A program made the translations under genes and the position numbers. The notes under the pieces were generated by a model. It was not told where the DNA came from. It made no database searches and saw nothing but the letters and a program-made list of their open reading frames with translations. A DNA stretch of 6,289 nt from a halophilic archaeon J07HX64. GTDB lineage: Archaea; Halobacteriota; Halobacteria; Halobacteriales; Haloarculaceae. Positions 5,289 to 6,289 of the stretch are shown in pieces. The stretch covers positions 1,358,860 through 1,365,148 of the forward strand of contig KE356579.1 of NCBI GenBank assembly GCA_000416085.1. The letters are read 5' to 3'. Position 1 is the first letter of the stretch. Each line of letters starts with the position of its first letter.

Positions 5289-5311
5289 GACCGGACCGGC
5301 TCTCTCCGGTC
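5289..5311 (+). terminator. Stem-loop just after the small membrane-protein gene
   Basis: GACCGGA (5289-5295) pairs perfectly with TCCGGTC (5305-5311) around a 9-base loop, starting 4 nt past the TGA at 5283-5285. A shorter alternative pairs ACCGG (5295-5299) with CCGGT (5306-5310). There is no T-rich run after it, so it may mark the mRNA 3' end or protect it rather than terminate transcription by itself. Confidence 0.35.
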
Positions 5312-5797
5312 GTCGAACTGCCCTCACGACACCGGACACCGAGACGAACCGACCCAGTGTGACGGGGACGGGACCAGTTGCCGGCGCAGACAGACCCGAC
5401 ACTGCCCGCGCTTGCGAGTCCCGCCGGCTCCGGCCGGTAACCGGGGTACTACACCAGGGGGTCCGTCTGGGTCATTGTATCAGTCTTCCAGAAAGTAACC
5501 CCGAAAATCAGGGGTGACCACATCGGGACGCATCGACCCGGAACCGTAGGTAATCAAGATTCGGCATCGGAGAGTCCCGTGTTCGGGACGGCCGGTAGCG
5601 TCGTCGCCGGTTCCGAGGTGGTTCGATAGCGATCGACCCGGACCGTCTGATCGGTCGACCGTTGAGTGCCGCGGGACGACAGGTGACCGCACTCTGGTGG
5701 CGACTGACCTCGGGTCGACAGATAGCTGCCGCGGTCTGTGGACCACCCCGGGCCGCCGCAGATTCGGGTGCGGTCACGCTCTCCGGCGGGGGACGTG
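5312..5797. other. GC-rich region without a defensible gene
   Basis: Nearly 490 bases lie between the membrane-peptide gene and the rdgB stop. Open frames on both strands give Arg/Pro/Ser-rich products typical of out-of-frame GC-rich DNA. Two inverted repeats stand out: GTAACCCC/GGGGTGAC (5495-5502 with 5511-5518, one mismatch) and GTCCCG-TGTT-CGGGAC (5574-5589, perfect). Either could lie in the 3' untranslated part of a leftward rdgB transcript. I see no tRNA, rRNA or insertion-sequence feature. Confidence 0.45.
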
Positions 5798-6289
5798 TTA
5801 CTCCCCGGGATTGCGCTTCTGGTCGTACCACTCGGCGAACCGTGCGAGCGCACGCCCCCGGTGGGAGACAGCGTTTTTTTCTTCGGTGTCCATCTCGGCG
5901 AAGGTCTGGCCGTCGTATTCGAAGATGGGGTCGTAGCCGAACCCGCTCTCACCGCGGGGTGCGACGACGGTGCCGGGGACGACACCCTCGAACAGTCTGA
6001 CCGGGAGCCCCTCGTCTGCGACCTGTTCGTCGGTAGTGGCGCCGGCGCGCTCGTCGACACCGAGGTCCTGTCCGCGGCGCTCCGTGTCGACAGGTTCCGG
6101 CGTCGCCTCGAAGCTCTCACCGTCACAGTACGCCACCACCCCGCGAAACGCCGCGCTCCGGTCGTCCTCGCGGCGGGCGAGCTCCCAGACCCGCTCGATA
6201 CCCAGGGTGTTCTCCACGTACGAGGAGTACGGTCCCGGGAACCCGTCGAAGTGTCGATAGTCATCCCGGAGTCGTCGACGATGACCGCC
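5798..6289 (-). CDS. rdgB: Non-canonical purine NTP pyrophosphatase (RdgB/HAM1), partial
   Basis: This enzyme hydrolyses ITP, dITP and XTP to the monophosphate and pyrophosphate, clearing deaminated purines from the nucleotide pool. The family signature is clear: [20 protein letters not shown], then [13 protein letters not shown] (about 5840-5950), holding the conserved Lys and Ser-His-Arg of the nucleotide site. Further upstream are [15 protein letters not shown] and [15 protein letters not shown], and near the window edge VIVDDSGM (the family's DDSG motif). The N-terminal third, with the T/SxNxxK nucleotide-binding start, lies outside the window. A hydrophilic segment of about 30 residues ([15 protein letters not shown] and on) sits before LFEGVV; I believe haloarchaeal homologues carry such an insert. 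The frame breaks near 6254: DDSGM and GFPGPYSS are in different frames, and one missing base would restore [15 protein letters not shown]. The TAA stop is at 5798-5800. This housekeeping gene has the highest GC in the window. Confidence 0.88.
   Translation of the reverse strand, partial: GGHRRRLRDDYRHFDGFPGPYSSYVENTLGIERVWELARREDDRSAAFRGVVAYCDGESFEATPEPVDTERRGQDLGVDERAGATTDEQVADEGLPVRLFEGVVPGTVVAPRGESGFGYDPIFEYDGQTFAEMDTEEKNAVSHRGRALARFAEWYDQKRNPGE
6254..6255 (-). other. Missing base (frame break) in rdgB
   Basis: The frame encoding [10 protein letters not shown] ends its last good codon at 6256-6258, while the frame encoding [11 protein letters not shown] begins at 6253. Only two bases separate them, so one is lacking. 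Both sides match the HAM1 family, so this is either a deletion in the organism or a sequence error. Confidence 0.7.

Noticed and set aside
5480..5746. Minus-strand frame ending in RGYFLED as a gene after rdgB
   Set aside because: Most of its length is Arg/Ser/Pro-rich, with no start signal and no recognisable family. Only the short tail looks protein-like.
5554..6264. Long minus-strand frame of 236 codons across rdgB
   Set aside because: Apart from its first dozen or so residues (true rdgB before the frame break), its product is Arg/Ser/Thr/Pro-rich, as expected of an out-of-frame GC-rich read. The family motifs are in the neighbouring frame.
1..6289. CRISPR array, rRNA, intact insertion sequence or integrase
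   Set aside because: No regularly spaced repeats, rRNA motifs, DDE/HUH/TnpB transposase motifs or tyrosine-recombinase motifs were seen on either strand.

Overview
The window looks haloarchaeal. It is GC-rich, the proteins are acidic (Asp/Glu-rich), promoters are AT-rich TATA-type boxes rather than bacterial -35/-10 elements, and one gene appears to be transcribed without a leader. The right end (from about 5.1 kb) is very GC-rich: 42 of 60 bases at 6061-6120, counted by hand. The stretch from about 680 to 5050 is clearly AT-richer: 23/60 at 781-840, 30/60 at 1441-1500, 29/60 at 3301-3360. This fits an acquired or fast-evolving accessory segment lying against a housekeeping locus.

Layout, left to right. 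(1) Bases 2-336 hold the 3' end of an unrecognised gene, apparently broken by a one-base frameshift. (2) Bases 689-2119 (+) encode a complete, solitary Wzx/MATE-type polysaccharide flippase, read from a probable leaderless GTG start. The intergenic stretches on both sides carry diverged copies, in the same orientation, of a roughly 60-bp sequence. (3) On the minus strand, 4664 to 2537, lies the most unusual locus. A 274-residue N-terminal region of unknown family runs into a full-length class II histidyl-tRNA synthetase module (434 aa) with no stop codon between them. The two parts sit in different frames only because of one extra base in a run of six G (C on the plus strand, 4061-4066). Correcting it gives a single 708-aa protein. 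A perfect GGAGGTGA Shine-Dalgarno sequence sits 6 nt before its GTG start. (4) Bases 4665-5090 form a divergent intergenic region with TATA boxes, several inverted repeats and a 10-bp direct repeat overlapping the rightward promoter. (5) Bases 5091-5285 (+) encode a 64-aa membrane peptide, followed at once by a stem-loop. (6) Bases 5312-5797 hold no gene I can defend. (7) From 5798 to the right edge (-) is rdgB/HAM1, the non-canonical purine NTP pyrophosphatase. It is cut by the window end and carries a missing base near 6254.

How they relate: the flippase is a lone glycan-export gene without visible glycosyltransferases. The fused HisRS gene appears to be an independent transcription unit, possibly an extra HisRS with a regulatory or sensing extension rather than the ordinary enzyme. 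Three separate single-base frame breaks (near 70-191, at 4061-4066 and near 6254) in 6.3 kb leave open that some are sequencing or assembly errors. This must be settled before any of these genes is called a pseudogene.
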